A DNA stretch of 64,000 bases from Paracyclopina nana. Its lineage: Eukaryota > Arthropoda > Copepoda > Cyclopoida > Cyclopettidae. Positions 16,199 to 28,615 of the stretch are shown here, in pieces. A program made the translations under genes and the position numbers. The stretch's first letter is position 1, and every line of letters begins with the position of its first letter. The notes below the pieces were generated by a model. It saw only the letters and a list, made by a program, of their open reading frames with translations, had not been told where the DNA came from and ran no database searches. The stretch is from contig JAGUCH010000003.1 of NCBI GenBank assembly GCA_019096065.1, forward strand, positions 8,308,001-8,372,000, read 5' to 3'.

Positions 16199-17967
16199 TT
16201 TTTATCCTGACTGCAGCAGCAAGGTTGTATTGAGCTGACTGCTAACTACAATTGGTTTTCTGCCTAAGAGGAGGAGCTTCTAGGCAACGAAATTTTGACT
16301 AATGGGATGTCACATTTTGGGACTGCATGATTAATATCGCAAATTGTTATGTAACCATCGACACTTACTTGGTTTGTCCACATTTTTCGACTTGACAGAA
16401 TGTATCAAATGGTTTAAGAGTATCAGCAGATGGACAAATACAGTTGAAATTGGCTTCATTTTGTCATCAATGTATTCTGAGCTGAAATGAGCAAAATGCA
16501 ATGAATTGGCATTGCATATGATTAAAGTCTGATACAGCCTAAAATACTCTGATGGTAGTTGCATCATACATCCATTAAGAAAATTAAAAATTCATTGTTA
16601 AGCCTTGTTTTTAGTTCTTCAACCATGAAATTGAGGCCTTCTTTGTTGTTAAGGAAAAAGGAATGCTCATTAGGTTTTGTACCACTGTAGCGCTTTTCGG
16701 TTTTTTAGCATTACATCAAAGAAAATGTTTCAAGATAGAAAGCAACCTTCTACATGACCCATATACCGGATGACAATGTAAGAAGAGGAGGGGCTTGCTC
16801 TAAACGCTTTCCAATTCACTTAATGCAAAGCACAATTGCAAAAAGGATCCTGCTTTGCAATTCAATATGCCAAATCGTCGTCAGGGACGAAAAAATGGCT
16901 TCCACTTTTGTCACATTTGCCACAATGTTGCAATTCTAAAGGCTATTTTTACAAAGTGGAATCAGGGGCCCTTAAAAGTACGTGTAGAGAAGGTTTGCGC
17001 TGTTTCTGGCCTAAATGAAGCAAAATCGCAGGCTTACCAGCAGAATTTCAAGTAAAAATTATGGAGCCTCGTAGGAATGAACCATCCTCAAAATGGGGTT
17101 AGGCAAGTCTGATTCACAAGATCTGTGTTGCGACGCTGAAACCATGAGCGAGAATGATTCAGAATATCACAAACCTGTGGGCTCGTATCAGTTGTGAATT
17201 GCTGAAATTTTGATGAGAACATCACACATGAAAGGAGGAGGAAGCAGGAAAGAGGCCCAAGGCCAAAATGTGGACATTTTCGCATGTCAGAATCATACTT
17301 CAGTGGGCTCCAAATCATGGCTATGCTATGGTAGTAGCAGTGCACTACATAGCAGCCTTTAAGAGCAATGTACCAGCCATGAAGGGGGTTTCGTCGTCCA
17401 AACACATTAGAAAGCAAATGCTTTGGGTAGTCATGCGTGCGTGTGTGGCTTCTTCTTTAACGTAGCACACATGAGAAACCATCTCATACGTAGAAGGGAT
17501 AAGTTTTGCTTTCTCCTTCTATTTTTTTGCAAGATTCAGCCGCACGATTTACCAACTACTACTGATATACTTGTATGCAGCAAAAACTAGCCATGTGGTG
17601 TGTAATCCTTGATGATGAATATGACACAGTCATTGTGTGCATGTCTTATATTCAACAGAGGCCACTGGCCTCTTTTGTGCTTGGTGAAACGTGCCTCTCC
17701 CCCAGCTCTTGGCCAGGCCTTTTTTGTTGGAGGTAGTTGACAAACATGCAGGCTTCTCACAAAAGCTATATTTGGGTTAGCTGCAGCTCTTTTAATTTAT
17801 GCTGCAGTTGAAAATGACTTATCAAAAAAACCTCTTTAATACAAGATGAAAATACAAATAGTTAGCTATCGGTTGGAATGACAAGGCGAAACTTTGCGAA
17901 AGGGCCTCTCCCATTCGTTCAGTATTTCAAGTTAGAATTTTAAAATACCATAAGCGAGGTTACGTTT
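16199..17967. other. Intergenic region upstream of Side B
   Basis: About 1.8 kb between the Side B start and the TMX1 stop. One minus-strand ORF of 109 codons (17417-17088) has no recognisable domain or splice context and looks random. No repeat or RNA gene was seen. It should include the Side B promoter. Confidence 0.5.
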
Positions 17968-18923
17968 TTAGTCGTTTTTCTTCTCCTCTTTTGACTTGAG
18001 CTTATCCTATTTGGTGGAAAGAAACAGTCATGTCATATTAGAAATGGGGCCATAAATTCAAATTACCTTGGCTGTTGCTGCAGGAGCAGAGTCTTCTCTG
18101 TGGAAAAGCCTCATACAGTCCAGGCATAAAACTGCAATCTAAAAATAGAGGATTATTACTAGAGACAGGCACTACTTAGCAAATTAATCCGAGGCTTACT
18201 AGGCCTAAGACTCCTCCAACGATGACGGTGACAGCCGTGAAAAAAGCATAAGACACCCACGTGGAAAACTTGTAATCCTCCGTCAATACTTTATGGTAGT
18301 CTTTCATCAAATACGAGACTTTGAAGAAGTAGCCTAAAATGCCCATCTGGATGGACCCAGGATTCTGCCATGATGACACCGGCTCAATGGACTCCCATTG
18401 TTTCTCTTCTATAAAATCCAAAAAGTCTTTCACACCTCGGTTTCCCCTGAACTGACGGAACTCTCCATTTTTCACGCTGAAATTAAGATTTCTTTGAGTA
18501 ATATCTGCCAAAGGCAAAAAATCGACTGTCCTTACTGGAAAATAGTTGGTAGAGCTGTGATAACACAACGTCCAGTCAACACAGGCGATTCAGTGATGTC
18601 CACAGCTCCGACTTGAATTTCCAAATCTTTGGACCATCCCGCGAATTCCTCCCAGTTTGGCTTCAAAGCTTGGCAAGCTGGACACCACGGAGCATAGCTG
18701 GAAGTCGGTGTCAATTTTTCAAACCGTTCAACTCTGAAGCTTTTTTAAAATGATTAACTTACAATTCAACCATCCACTCGCCTTGCAAAATGGCCTCCCA
18801 ATTTTGGTCTGAGAGAGTGACCACACCGGTTGAAGCAACACTTGGCAAATTCAAGGCGAGTACGATGTACGAGATGAGCATAAGAAAGGCGAGCCTGCGA
18901 AATGTAAACAAACAGGTGGGCAT
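17968..18923 (-). CDS. TMX1: Thioredoxin-related transmembrane protein 1-like (ER oxidoreductase)
   Basis: Exons 18923-18763, 18697-18536, 18476-18200, 18138-18067, 18006-17968 give 236 aa from the Met chosen. TMX1 is a type I ER membrane thiol oxidoreductase acting on membrane-bound glycoproteins. Seen here: a signal peptide (FLMLISYIVLALNLPSVAS), a thioredoxin fold with active site WCPAC (Cys59, Cys62) preceded by MVEFYAP, the cis-Pro region ALPTIFHVKNGEFRQFRG, then a membrane helix (YAFFTAVTVIVGGVLGLI) and a short Lys/Glu-rich tail ending KEEKKND. The CPAC motif is the TMX1 hallmark, as against CGHC of PDI. The start is uncertain: a Met nearer the hydrophobic core (18888) or a longer 5' extension is possible. 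It lies 350 bases downstream of the NTE stop on the same strand. Confidence 0.93.
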
Positions 18924-19273
18924 GAAATTGGCAAAACTCGTCAAATTGGCGGGGTGTACGTACATTTTGGTGCACTCTTTGGCGGCTTGACGGAAAAAAA
19001 CGAAGCAGCGCGTAGAAGAAATATTCAAAGTTGAAACAGGTTGGTTCACTGTGGATCAGGTACTAACTCGGCATATTTCTGCTGTCAGGTTTCTTGATCA
19101 CATTTGTTGACGTCGCGTTGGTGTTGTTGCACCGGACTGTCAGCGCTACCAGACTCGATTTGATGAATGAACGGTACCGCATCGTTGCCAGATACTAAAA
19201 AGCGCCAGTTTCGAAAACGCAGTTAATTTGTATTTCATAGCCGATAACAAGTTTAGAAAATGTGTCGTTTGTC

Positions 19274-22200
19274 TCAACAAGGCTTTTGGAGCTTTCGCAT
19301 TCCAGTGAAATAAGTGGAGGCGTGATTGTAACCAAGCTGAAAGATTTCCTCAAACTTGTTGAACTGCAGAAGGAAAAATGGTTATTATCATAGTTTATGA
19401 TAGCTTTTGATGGCTTACGTCAGAAGAAGTGAAGCTTCCCAAATCAGGACAAATGTACTCATAGGTAGGATCCTTCTTGAGATCTTCCAGGTTGCGATAA
19501 TGCGAGCAGAACGCAAGTCGCAATTGGATGTCAGTCTGGTCAGGAATCTTCACAGCAGTTGTGAACGGGTTAAGCTTTTTGTAGAGGGCCCACCAACCGG
19601 ACAGTGCATCACCAAAGTTTGTCAAGTTTCTATCGTCAACTGCAGCCACGTCCAGGGCTAAAATGTATTTGACACCATTCTTCTTCATCACCTTACCCGG
19701 AACGTTGTCAGTGTAACAGCCATCAATAAGCAGGTGTCCATCACGAGGATCACAGATTGGTGGCAAGAGCCAAGCATAGCTCATGCTAGCTCTACAATAA
19801 CGCCAAAGCCAGCCTTTAAATGAATTGTTACAATTAATGCAAAAAGTTAAAAAGTTAATTTTTCACCAGTTGTGTGAACTTTGGAGCCCAGAACAGAAAT
19901 GTCAGTTGAGCAGCAAAAGTAAGGCAACCACAAGTCCTCAATCATCACATGTTCACCCAATGTTTTCTTGAGGGTTGAGTTGAAGAATTCCCCAGTGAAT
20001 GGGGATGCCAATGGATAAGTCAAGTTCCAGATGTGACCGAGCCAGTCGTTGTTTATCACCTTAAACCAATCTTGGGCCAAATCCATCAGTTTGGCAAAGT
20101 CCCTATGAGTGGCCCACAGGCCACCAATGAAAGCCCCAATACTGACACCTCCGACTCTGTCAATGGGGATGCCAGCCTCGAGAATAGCTTGCAGCATACC
20201 AACATGGGCAGCTCCACGACCTCCACCTCCACCCAGAACAAGGCCCACATCAAGGCCAAGGATATGCCTAGCGATCCGGGATAAATCAGAATGGAGAGTA
20301 ACCGCATTTCTGTAGGTCATTTTCACGTGAAAGTGATTGAACAAGAAGGGCTTTCTTCGATACAACCAATCTGCAGTTCCTCTTGGCAGTGAAGTTTCAG
20401 GGCTGTGAAGCAAAACAAGAAACACCTCACAATGCTTGCCCACACTTTGGAACACTTCCTTTTCCATGGGAGTCACAAAAGGCCCCTTGGAGGCCATGCA
20501 TAGGTCAAGGACGACGTCAGCTTCACTAAGGCACCACAAAGTCCACGGAGTCATTGTGGAGTCACATTGGTAGATAAGGACATCAAAAGACCTCTCTTGA
20601 TCTCTGAGCCAAGCCAACAAGTGAGGATTTGATAGGGGATCTGGATCGGAGTGCTTCAAACCCAACAAAGCTGCACTCAAAATTTTCCGAGAGCTTACCC
20701 TCAAGGCCGACACCGACACCAATGACATCCCTGATACCAAATTGGCGGCTACCTTAGGTATCGGCACATCTGTCGAGGAACCAAAAAGAGTGATGGTTTT
20801 CACTTTAGCACTAGGCCTTTCATTCGCCTTGGCATGCTTTGGAGCCTTCCACACTTCCAATATTTGCTCACCGAGTACTTTGACAATTTTGTTCTGTACA
20901 GTGGGATACCTATCCTTGATGGCCCTAATAACTTCGTTCGGAATGAAGGCCAGCTCAGACTTTCGAGCGGCAACAATGGAGCAAGAATGCGGCCTTTCAA
21001 GGACAGAGTCGAAAAATCCAACCATGATTGATTCTTCGTCTTGACTAGTTGATGACTCATCAGAGCTTCTTAGCCGTCCTCTAATAATGGCAAAAGTGCC
21101 ATGGGGATTTTCCCCTTTGCTGTACAGTTTCGTTCCACTTTTCACTGTTCTCCAGGCAAAAAAGTAAAACAGCTTGACAGCCAAGGGGTTGAGCAATTTG
21201 AATATCTGTTTGGCAGCTGCAACAGTAGCCTTTGGATTCATAGTTGTCAACTGCTGAAATGCTGACCTTGTCAAAATATAGCCTTCAACCGGGGCCTCAA
21301 CAACTGCACTTTTTGGAAAGGGAGTTCCCGTTGGTGAGGACAGCATTGACAAGAGCCCAAACCAGGAGTTTTTCAGCAGAAATTGAGGCTCTTGTGGAAG
21401 GCTTGTCCAATGGACATTTAGGGTTCCTTTGGTGACGAAAACAATGCCCAAATCGTGGGTGCTGCCATTCAAATGCACAACATCCCCGACTTCATTTAGT
21501 GTGAACTTTACAAGCCTTTGTTGAAAGAACTCGGCATCTTCATGGTTGAGCTTTTTGGCCAGGAATTGAGGTAAGTCAGTGTTGTCATCGATCACTTTTC
21601 TGGCCTTGAACAGGGCTGTCATGGGCACTGCCAATTCACCATAGAGTCCATCCACAAACAGTTTTTGCATTTCAGCCACAAATCTGCTGATGGAGCAAAA
21701 GAGGCCATCAGAGTCAACGAGAGACTTTAAGGTTTTGGCTGTTAAAACGAGGATCACAGATGATTTTGTGGTCTCCAAGGTTGGCACTTCTTCCGGCCTT
21801 GAGTGGATACCAAGTAAGTAGTTGATAATTGCTAATCTAGAGTAGATGACACCTCCATCACGGATGAGCCTGGTGACGGCCAAAGCTCCATCTTTGACTG
21901 AGAGTCGAACTTCACCAGATTGGACAACCAGGATGGATTCTTGCAGGTTGATCAGCGTGTTGAGCTTTTGAAGGTGTCCAATTTTGTGAGGAGTGAAAGC
22001 TTGCATGACAAGTGCCAGTTTGTTGACATCCTTGATGCCAAGAGTGGCCAACAAATCAGATATGCTCTCATGTTGAATGTTGAACTTGACATCTTGCTTT
22101 GAAGAAGGCTTTTTCTTGGCTTGACTCAATAGCCTTGGCCTTATTGGAGCCTCTTTGACCTCAGCCTTCATGAAATGGATGTTTTCAAAGAGACTCGGTT

Positions 22201-22306
22201 CAACTTGAGCATTTTCGGCACTGCCAAACTTGAGGTAAAGCAGAAATGTGACCAAAGATATCACCAACAGACTCCATATGATTATTGCGTAGTCCATTTT
22301 GGCCAA
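19274..22306 (-). CDS. Neuropathy target esterase-type lysophospholipase (PNPLA6/7, Swiss cheese-like)
   Basis: Three exons: 22306-19867 (2,440 nt uninterrupted), 19813-19419, 19363-19274; 974 aa. NTE proteins are ER-anchored serine esterases that deacylate phosphatidylcholine and lysophosphatidylcholine. An N-terminal membrane helix (IIIWSLLVISLVTFLLYL) is followed by a region of cyclic-nucleotide-binding-like folds to about residue 520, then the patatin domain: glycine-rich loop GGGGGRGAAH (from residue 692), nucleophile GVSIG (Ser722) and the catalytic Asp in LLIDGCYTDNVPG (Asp844). Human PNPLA6 and fly Sws are about 1,370-1,430 aa, so this form is clearly short, mainly in the N-terminal half. 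DGC replaces the usual DGG/DGA, but Ser and Asp are intact. Final exon (FNKFEEIFQLGYNHAS) matches the family's C-terminal part of the domain. Confidence 0.95.
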
Positions 22307-23085
22307 TAGTAAAAAGTTCTCTCCACACCCTAATTTTGTTGGGTGCAGACCAGGTCATACTTGATTGATTTGGACCAGCCGAAAATTGAGCGTATCCTAC
22401 TCAGAAATTTCATCAAAAGTTTGAGGAGGCTTTGATTTTCAAAGCAAGACTAGGAGAGCACATTTTTCCAGCTGGAGAAAACGGAATTTATCATGAACTG
22501 TCAGACACATCAGTTGGGTGCAACAAAATGTAAACACATCAAAGTTTCGAACTAAAAGCAGCTCATATTAAAAATTACGTGCATGTCTAACTGTAAAGCT
22601 TGATTATCTCAATAAAATACTAATAAAAACTTGAATTCTACTCTTATTAAAATTGAAATTCATGTTGTTAGAAGAAAATTTGGTTTGAAAAACGAGCATT
22701 TCAATGTTAGTGAGCATTGCGTTACCTTGTTATTTAGAATTATTGGAGCTTTTGCTAGTGAAAACTGAGCAGCTGAGACAAATGTTTGTCGAGGCAACAA
22801 TTTTGAGGCATATCAAAATTGTATTTCCTATCATAGTCGATTTAAAAATGTTCAATAACTTTATTTAAACTGGTAAAATTCACCTTGCAATATTCTCAGT
22901 CATTTTTTACTATTAATGATAAGCCATTTTATGCTGATAGTGAATACATGTCAATTCAATCTCATTAACTTGACTTGGTTTGATTTGACCTTTGAAGCAA
23001 CAAACTAGAAAGACAGGTTTTTGTCATTCTGCTTGAAAGACGCCCCCATAGAGTTCAGTTTATCACATGACCTGGCGGCCCTAAG
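22307..23085. promoter_or_regulatory. Head-to-head intergenic region of NTE and V-ATPase a
   Basis: 779 bases separate the two divergent start codons. It is AT-rich without ORFs. Both promoters must lie here or be shared. I see no clear TATA box at a defensible position. Confidence 0.5.
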
Positions 23086-25965
23086 ATGAGCTTGTTCCGC
23101 TCCGAGCCTGTGATACGATGTCAGCTCATTCTGCAAAGTGAATCGGCCTACCAATGCGTGGCCGAACTGGGCGAAATCGAGGCCGTCCAATTCCTCGACT
23201 CCAATCCCGAAATGTCCACTTTCCAACGAAAATTCGTGGCTGACATCAAAAGATGCGAGGACATGGAGAGGATTTTGCGCTTTTTTTGGCAAGAAGCTCG
23301 CAAAGAAAACATCAATCCCTCCGATCCTCGTAATGAGATGACTTCTAAATATACCAGTCAAAGTTGATCATTTTATGCATCAATTTTTTCAGTTGAGGAT
23401 CCCAAAGCTCCCAATTCAAGAGCCATGGCTGAGTTGGAGAGCAACCTGCAAAAGTCAGAGAAAACCTTGTCAGACTTGACCAATAACCATGTGGCCTTGA
23501 AGAAGAGCAAAATTGAGCTGGATGAGCTTAGAAGTGTGCTCAACTTTGCTGACAACTTTCTGAAGGAGGCTGGTGCTGTGGATTTGGGCCAGGAGTCCTA
23601 TGCTGAATTGGAAATCAATGCTTCTTCAATGAAGTTCAATGTCACTGCTGGGGTCATCGAGACCTCCAGGCTGATCAGCTTTGAACGAATCCTATGGAGG
23701 ATTTCCAAGGGAAATGTCTTCCTGAAATCTGCACCCATTGAAGGGACTCTTACTGATCCTGTGTCTGGGGACAATGTCCAGAAGACTCTTTTCATGCTCT
23801 TTTTTCAAGTATGTCAAAAAGGCTTTTTTAAAGTAGTTTTTTTATGAAGCATTTTTTTTCAAAGGGAGAGGAGCTGAAATCCAGAGTGAAGAAGATTTGC
23901 GAAGGTTACAGGGCTGCACTTTATCCTTGTCCTGATTCAATAACCGAGCGTCGAGAAATGCTTGCAGGAGTTGAAGCCAGGCTGAATGACCTCACTAGAG
24001 TCCTGAAAGAAACCAATGATCATCGAATGGACTTTTTGGACAACATTGTCATCAACCTAAAAAGCTGGCTGACTCAGGTACAACTAAGAAATTCATTGTT
24101 GAGAATTTTTTCTGAATCTTCAAATTTTTGAATTTTCAAAGGTGCGAAAAATGAAGGCTACGTACCACTGCTTGAACTTGTTCAATTTTGATGTCACTGA
24201 AAAGGCCATGGTTGCTGAGTGCTGGATGCCTCAGTATGACATTCCGCAAATCAAGGAAGTGCTCGAGAGAGCTGCTCAAAACGCTGGGTCCACAATGACA
24301 CCCATTTTGAATGAGATTGCAGTGGACGAAATGCCACCAACCTACAACCGGTTGAACAAATACACTGCTGGCTTCCAACATCTGGTTGATGCCTATGGTG
24401 CCAATTCGTACCGTGAGGTCAACCCTGCAGTGTACACGATTGCAACTTTCCCATTCCTGTTCGCCGTCATGTTTGGAGATGCTGGTCATGGCCTAATCAT
24501 CCTGTTAGTTGGTCTGTTTTTGGTGCTCAAAGAAGAACAGCTGGCCAAGTCAGCTGGCAGCAACGAAATATTCAACATATTTTTCGGTGGGAGGTACATC
24601 ATCACCTTGATGGGGCTCTTTTCCATTTACACTGGATTAATATACAACGACACATTTTCCAAGTCGTTCAATATGTTTGGCAGCCACTGGGCTTACAGGT
24701 ACTTATATTGATCCATTCATTTGACCTAAATGCTATAAGCTATCTTTTTAAAGGGACAACTTCACCTACCCGATTAACCTGAAATCCACCATGATGCTCG
24801 ATCCGGGCAATTTTACACAATACAAAGGAGATCCCTATTACTTTGGAATCGATCCGGCTTGGCAGTATGCTGTCAACAAGATCACTTTCCTGAATGGCTA
24901 CAAGATGAAGATTTCTCTCATTTTTGGCCTCATTCAAATGGTCTTTGGAGTCGTCCTCAGTGCCTGGAACAAAGTGTTGAAGAGGAAGTATGCTGAGATC
25001 TTCTTGGAATTTTTGCCACAGATGGTCTTCCTCGTCTTTATTTTCTGCTACTTGATATTTTTGATATTCTTCAAGTGGACGGCTTACTACGCTGATACTA
25101 TCAACAAGCATACCAACACCCATTCCGAGCATTGTGCGCCAAATTTGCTCATCACTTTCATCAACATGATGCTTTTCAAGGTGAGCTTCTTTAGTTATAA
25201 GCTGAATCTTGATGAAGATATCCTTGTCTTCTCAGAATGCTGATCCAGACCCGAAACTTGCGGAGATTTGCCAGGGATATGAAACCTACATGTATCCTGG
25301 TCAGGCCCAGGTGCAAAAGTTTCTCGTCATCATGGGTGTGCTGATGATCCCCATTATGCTATTTGGAAAGCCCGTGCACAAGGTCCTTGCCAAAAGACGA
25401 GCTTCGCAGCGGTCTAGTACTGACCACGAGCGTCTCTTGGCTGAGAGTGACAGCCAAAGTGGTGGAGGAGATCAAGGCGGCCACGGAGATGAAGACAGTT
25501 TCGGCGAAATGATGATCTACAATGGCATCCACACGATCGAATACGTCCTTGGAAGCGTTTCCCATACAGCTTCCTACCTGCGATTGTGGGCCTTGAGCTT
25601 GGCCCATTCCCAGCTGTCAGAAGTGCTTTGGAACATGGTGATGAAGATGGGATTTTCAAAGTCCTACTTTGGTGTCATCATGCTCTACTTCATTTTCGCT
25701 GCGTGGGCAGCTTTGACCATTGCAATTTTGGTCCTGATGGAGGGACTGTCTGCTTTCTTGCACACTTTGCGTAAGCCATTTTAGTAGTCATTAATATTTT
25801 CGGGCTTATGGGCTAAACTGCTTTCCAGGTCTTCACTGGGTGGAGTTTCAGTCAAAGTTTTACGAAGGCCAGGGCGTGCTCTTCCATCCCTTCTCCTTTG
25901 ACAAGATCCTGAAGGAGAATGCAGAGTCGGACAAGGCTGTGGTTGCAGCCACTAATCCGAACTAG
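23086..25965 (+). CDS. V-type proton ATPase 116 kDa subunit a
   Basis: Seven exons: 23086-23329, 23393-23808, 23865-24077, 24142-24698, 24754-25180, 25236-25770, 25829-25965; 842 aa, the usual family length. This is the Vo-sector subunit providing the proton half-channels of the vacuolar ATPase in endosomal, synaptic-vesicle or plasma membranes. The N-terminal cytosolic half starts [19 protein letters not shown] and has [15 protein letters not shown] and FQRKFV. The membrane half has [22 protein letters not shown] and [18 protein letters not shown], whose Arg735 is the residue essential for proton transport in the family. It ends [21 protein letters not shown]. The N-terminal half is rather divergent ([14 protein letters not shown]). 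The stop codon is 104 bases from the convergent Side D stop. Confidence 0.98.
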
Positions 25966-26020
25966 TCTGCATCTTCCGTGAGGAAAGGTCGAAAAACGTC
26001 GCAGCATGAGTCGTACTATT

Positions 26021-26026
26021 TTTATT
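26021..26026 (-). terminator. Polyadenylation signal of Side D
   Basis: AATAAA on the minus strand, 44 bases after the Side D stop codon. It lies within the likely 3' UTR of V-ATPase a, so the two transcripts probably overlap tail to tail. Confidence 0.6.
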
Positions 26027-26069
26027 CGTGATTCCTCTATATATTTGGTACACGCATCAACAACACGTT

Positions 26070-28615
26070 TCATAAGTTAAATGAATCCTTCGGTTCCTCG
26101 TGAATCTGAACGAGATTATTCGATGTACTGATTTGAGGTTGCTGCTGATGATGATGATGCAAATTGAATCCCTCAAATCTCACATCATTCAATTGCTCAT
26201 AGCTTTCAGTCTTGAATGAAGAAGGGAGCCCACCTGAAAAAGTAAGTGGCTTTTAATATCTTTAAAAAATGTTGCGTTACTCGCACTTTGATTGATGTCG
26301 AGATTGTTTGAGAAGGAAATGTGCGTCACTTCATTTGACACGTTATATTTCCTTCGTGAGCATTCCAAAATTCCAGCCACTATTGACAAGAGAACAGCCA
26401 AAGCGCCAGCAAGGAGGCAAAGAATTGGTAGCAGTGAGATGGACACCTCATGGCCTGAAATGAGCTCTTTTTCTTCTTCCTCAATTTCACTCTTGAAGTT
26501 TATCTCGATATGGATCGTATTTGAGTATCCTGCATGACCTTTGGCTTGTACTTGAATCCAGAGTAGGCCAGAGCTGGCAAAGTGCGTTACATTGAACAAA
26601 GGTTCTTCGAAGGATTGCATGAACTTTTCTCCATCAGAATTCAAAATTGTCACCCTGTTTAGAAAAATGCAACTGATTCACTTTCTACTTTCTGATTTTT
26701 CCTTTTTTTACCAAAATTCAAACTCTTTAGTGATGATTTCCGAATCGTCCTTGAGCAAACACTCCACAGTGATCCATTTTTCGTTCAGCTTGACCACGTT
26801 GCACGCTTCCAAATAGGGCAAGTCTACGAAGGCAGTTCCTTTAGAGAACTCTTGGTCTAATGAGTAGTAGTGTAGTACCTTTGGGGATTATCTGAAAGAT
26901 GCATGGTTTATCGAGACCTTTGAGGCTTTCATCTCCAGATTGAGCTGAGCAAACAATTTTTCCAAATGCTCTCTCATCGGGAATAGCATAGTGCAGCTTG
27001 TCCGTTTGTTCAAGATTCTTGTCTGCTGTCCTCCTTAGCTCTGAATGCTTTTTGCCATTAGCGCCCATAAAGGTCCACTCAAATGCCAAATCAGATGGAT
27101 AAGGTGCCATGTCGCAGACAAGGAGGATTTTTTCTCCAACAGCTCCATATACATGCTGAGGTCCCTTATAGCTACATTTTGGAGCATCTGCAACAAAGCC
27201 CATCAGAATATTTAGAATTTGAAAGTTTTGATTTTCACCCGTACATTTTACATCGATCTTCCATTGGTCTTCAACTGCAGAGGACTTGATCAATGGATTT
27301 TCAGCTCTGCACGTGAGGAAAGATCCGTCATCCTCCGAATTGGGAACAAAAGTGGCTGTGATTCTGGACTCGAGGCCACTGACAGCTTTGGTTTCTAAAA
27401 TGGGCAGCTCCTTGTCATTGTGCCATATACGCATAAAAGACATTGGATTGGAGCCAAATGTTGAACAAGTGATTTCATACTCTTTTTCAGCGAGAAAGTA
27501 CGTAGTGATGTCTCGTGTCAGCTCAATTCTTGTGGGAGGAACTGCAACGCAAGTTGATATTGGAAACTTCACTCTATACATAATGGAACACAAACATGCT
27601 TACGAATCAAGTTGAGCTTCACCCTTTTGGCAATTGGTGGCAAAATGTCATTATTTTTGGCCTCGCAGCTAATTTCGCTGTTGTGGTGCTCTCTTTTCAA
27701 GGGTCCAAGCTCTAGTGAACTTTTTGTGGCATTTTCTGATCGTAGCAACATGCTAGAGCCTTTTTCGGTTGAGTGCCACCATTGAATTACTGGAATTGGA
27801 TTTCCTGAAAAATACTTGATTAGCTTCTCAGGATAGGAAAATCCAGTTAAATATAAAAAATAGATATATGTGTATATCTACCTCCTGAAATGATGCAAGC
27901 CAAATTCAAGTGAGAGCCAAGTTGGAATGTTGGTGCAGACGAGTCCAAAGAAAGCTCGTTGCCCATTACGTCCACTATTTGAGGCACATCTGGAAGGCCT
28001 GAAAAAAGTGAAAGCCCAGATTAAATATCTATTTATAAAGGTACTATATTGCGCCTTACTTATGAGGTTGAGCTTGACCTTCAGGTTTCTGGTTGGTGCC
28101 TGAAAAAAGTCCACTCTGCATCTGTAGAAGCCAGCATCTTTGGGCTGAACCTGTTTGATTTGCAGGTAAGATTGGACGATTTCAACACCTCCTTTGGTTA
28201 ATTTGCCTGTACGGTTGACAAAAAAGCTTGCTTGCTCATCCAAATCAGATGTCATCCAGTGCTTTGTGTTATTCCTCATATCGAAACTACGAAGGGGATA
28301 AACCACATAAAAATCAGCCTAACTAAAAAAAACTTTAAGGGCTTTTAAATTACCTGTAAATGGGCGTGCCAAAGATGTCTTTGAACCACCAAAGAACGAG
28401 GTAAGCCTTGTCTGTTTTCGTATGTGGGGTGAGCTCGCAAGGAATTTCAGCATTTCGCCCAATTATTGCAGAAACATTCAAGTAATTTGCGTCTGCAAAG
28501 TTATATTGCTTTTTTATGATGCGCCAGCATATATAGAATAAAACTGTGTTTAGTACATACCGCAAATGGTGGTAGTAATAGTGAGCCAAGTGAGCATCAA
28601 CTTTCGGGTATCCAT
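26070..28615 (-). CDS. Sidestep-family Ig receptor, paralog D (complete, four Ig domains)
   Basis: Ten exons: 28615-28561, 28492-28354, 28286-28060, 27998-27882, 27804-27604, 27541-27239, 27187-26879, 26856-26712, 26654-26281, 26233-26070; 677 aa, phases consistent. Signal peptide LMLTWLTITTTIC; Ig1 (AEIPCEL, GTPIYS, GFYRCRVDFFQAPTRN); Ig2 (NLACIISGGNPIPVIQWW, SEISCEAKNND); Ig3 (YEITCSTFGSNPMS, FLTCRAENP); then directly an Ig matching Ig5 of paralog B (APKCSYKGPQ, ILLVCDMAPYPSDLAFEW, GKIVCSAQSG). A FN3-like region and a membrane helix (about 571-595, ISLLPILCLLAGALAVLLS) follow, then an 82-residue tail containing HHHHQQQ. The B Ig4 equivalent is missing without frame damage. The last intron is only 47 nt (26234-26280); reading through it would give a different, shorter C-terminus. 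Confidence 0.95.

Noticed and set aside
17088-17417. 109-codon minus-strand ORF between TMX1 and Side B
   Set aside because: No domain, no splice signals in fitting phase, low-complexity-free random composition; likely chance.
19050-19273. Operon-like coupling of NTE and TMX1
   Set aside because: Same strand and close, but about 350 bases apart between stop and start, with no trans-splice evidence; ordinary tandem genes explain it.
20033-20315. Plus-strand ORFs opposite the NTE patatin domain
   Set aside because: Shadows of the strongly supported minus-strand coding exon.
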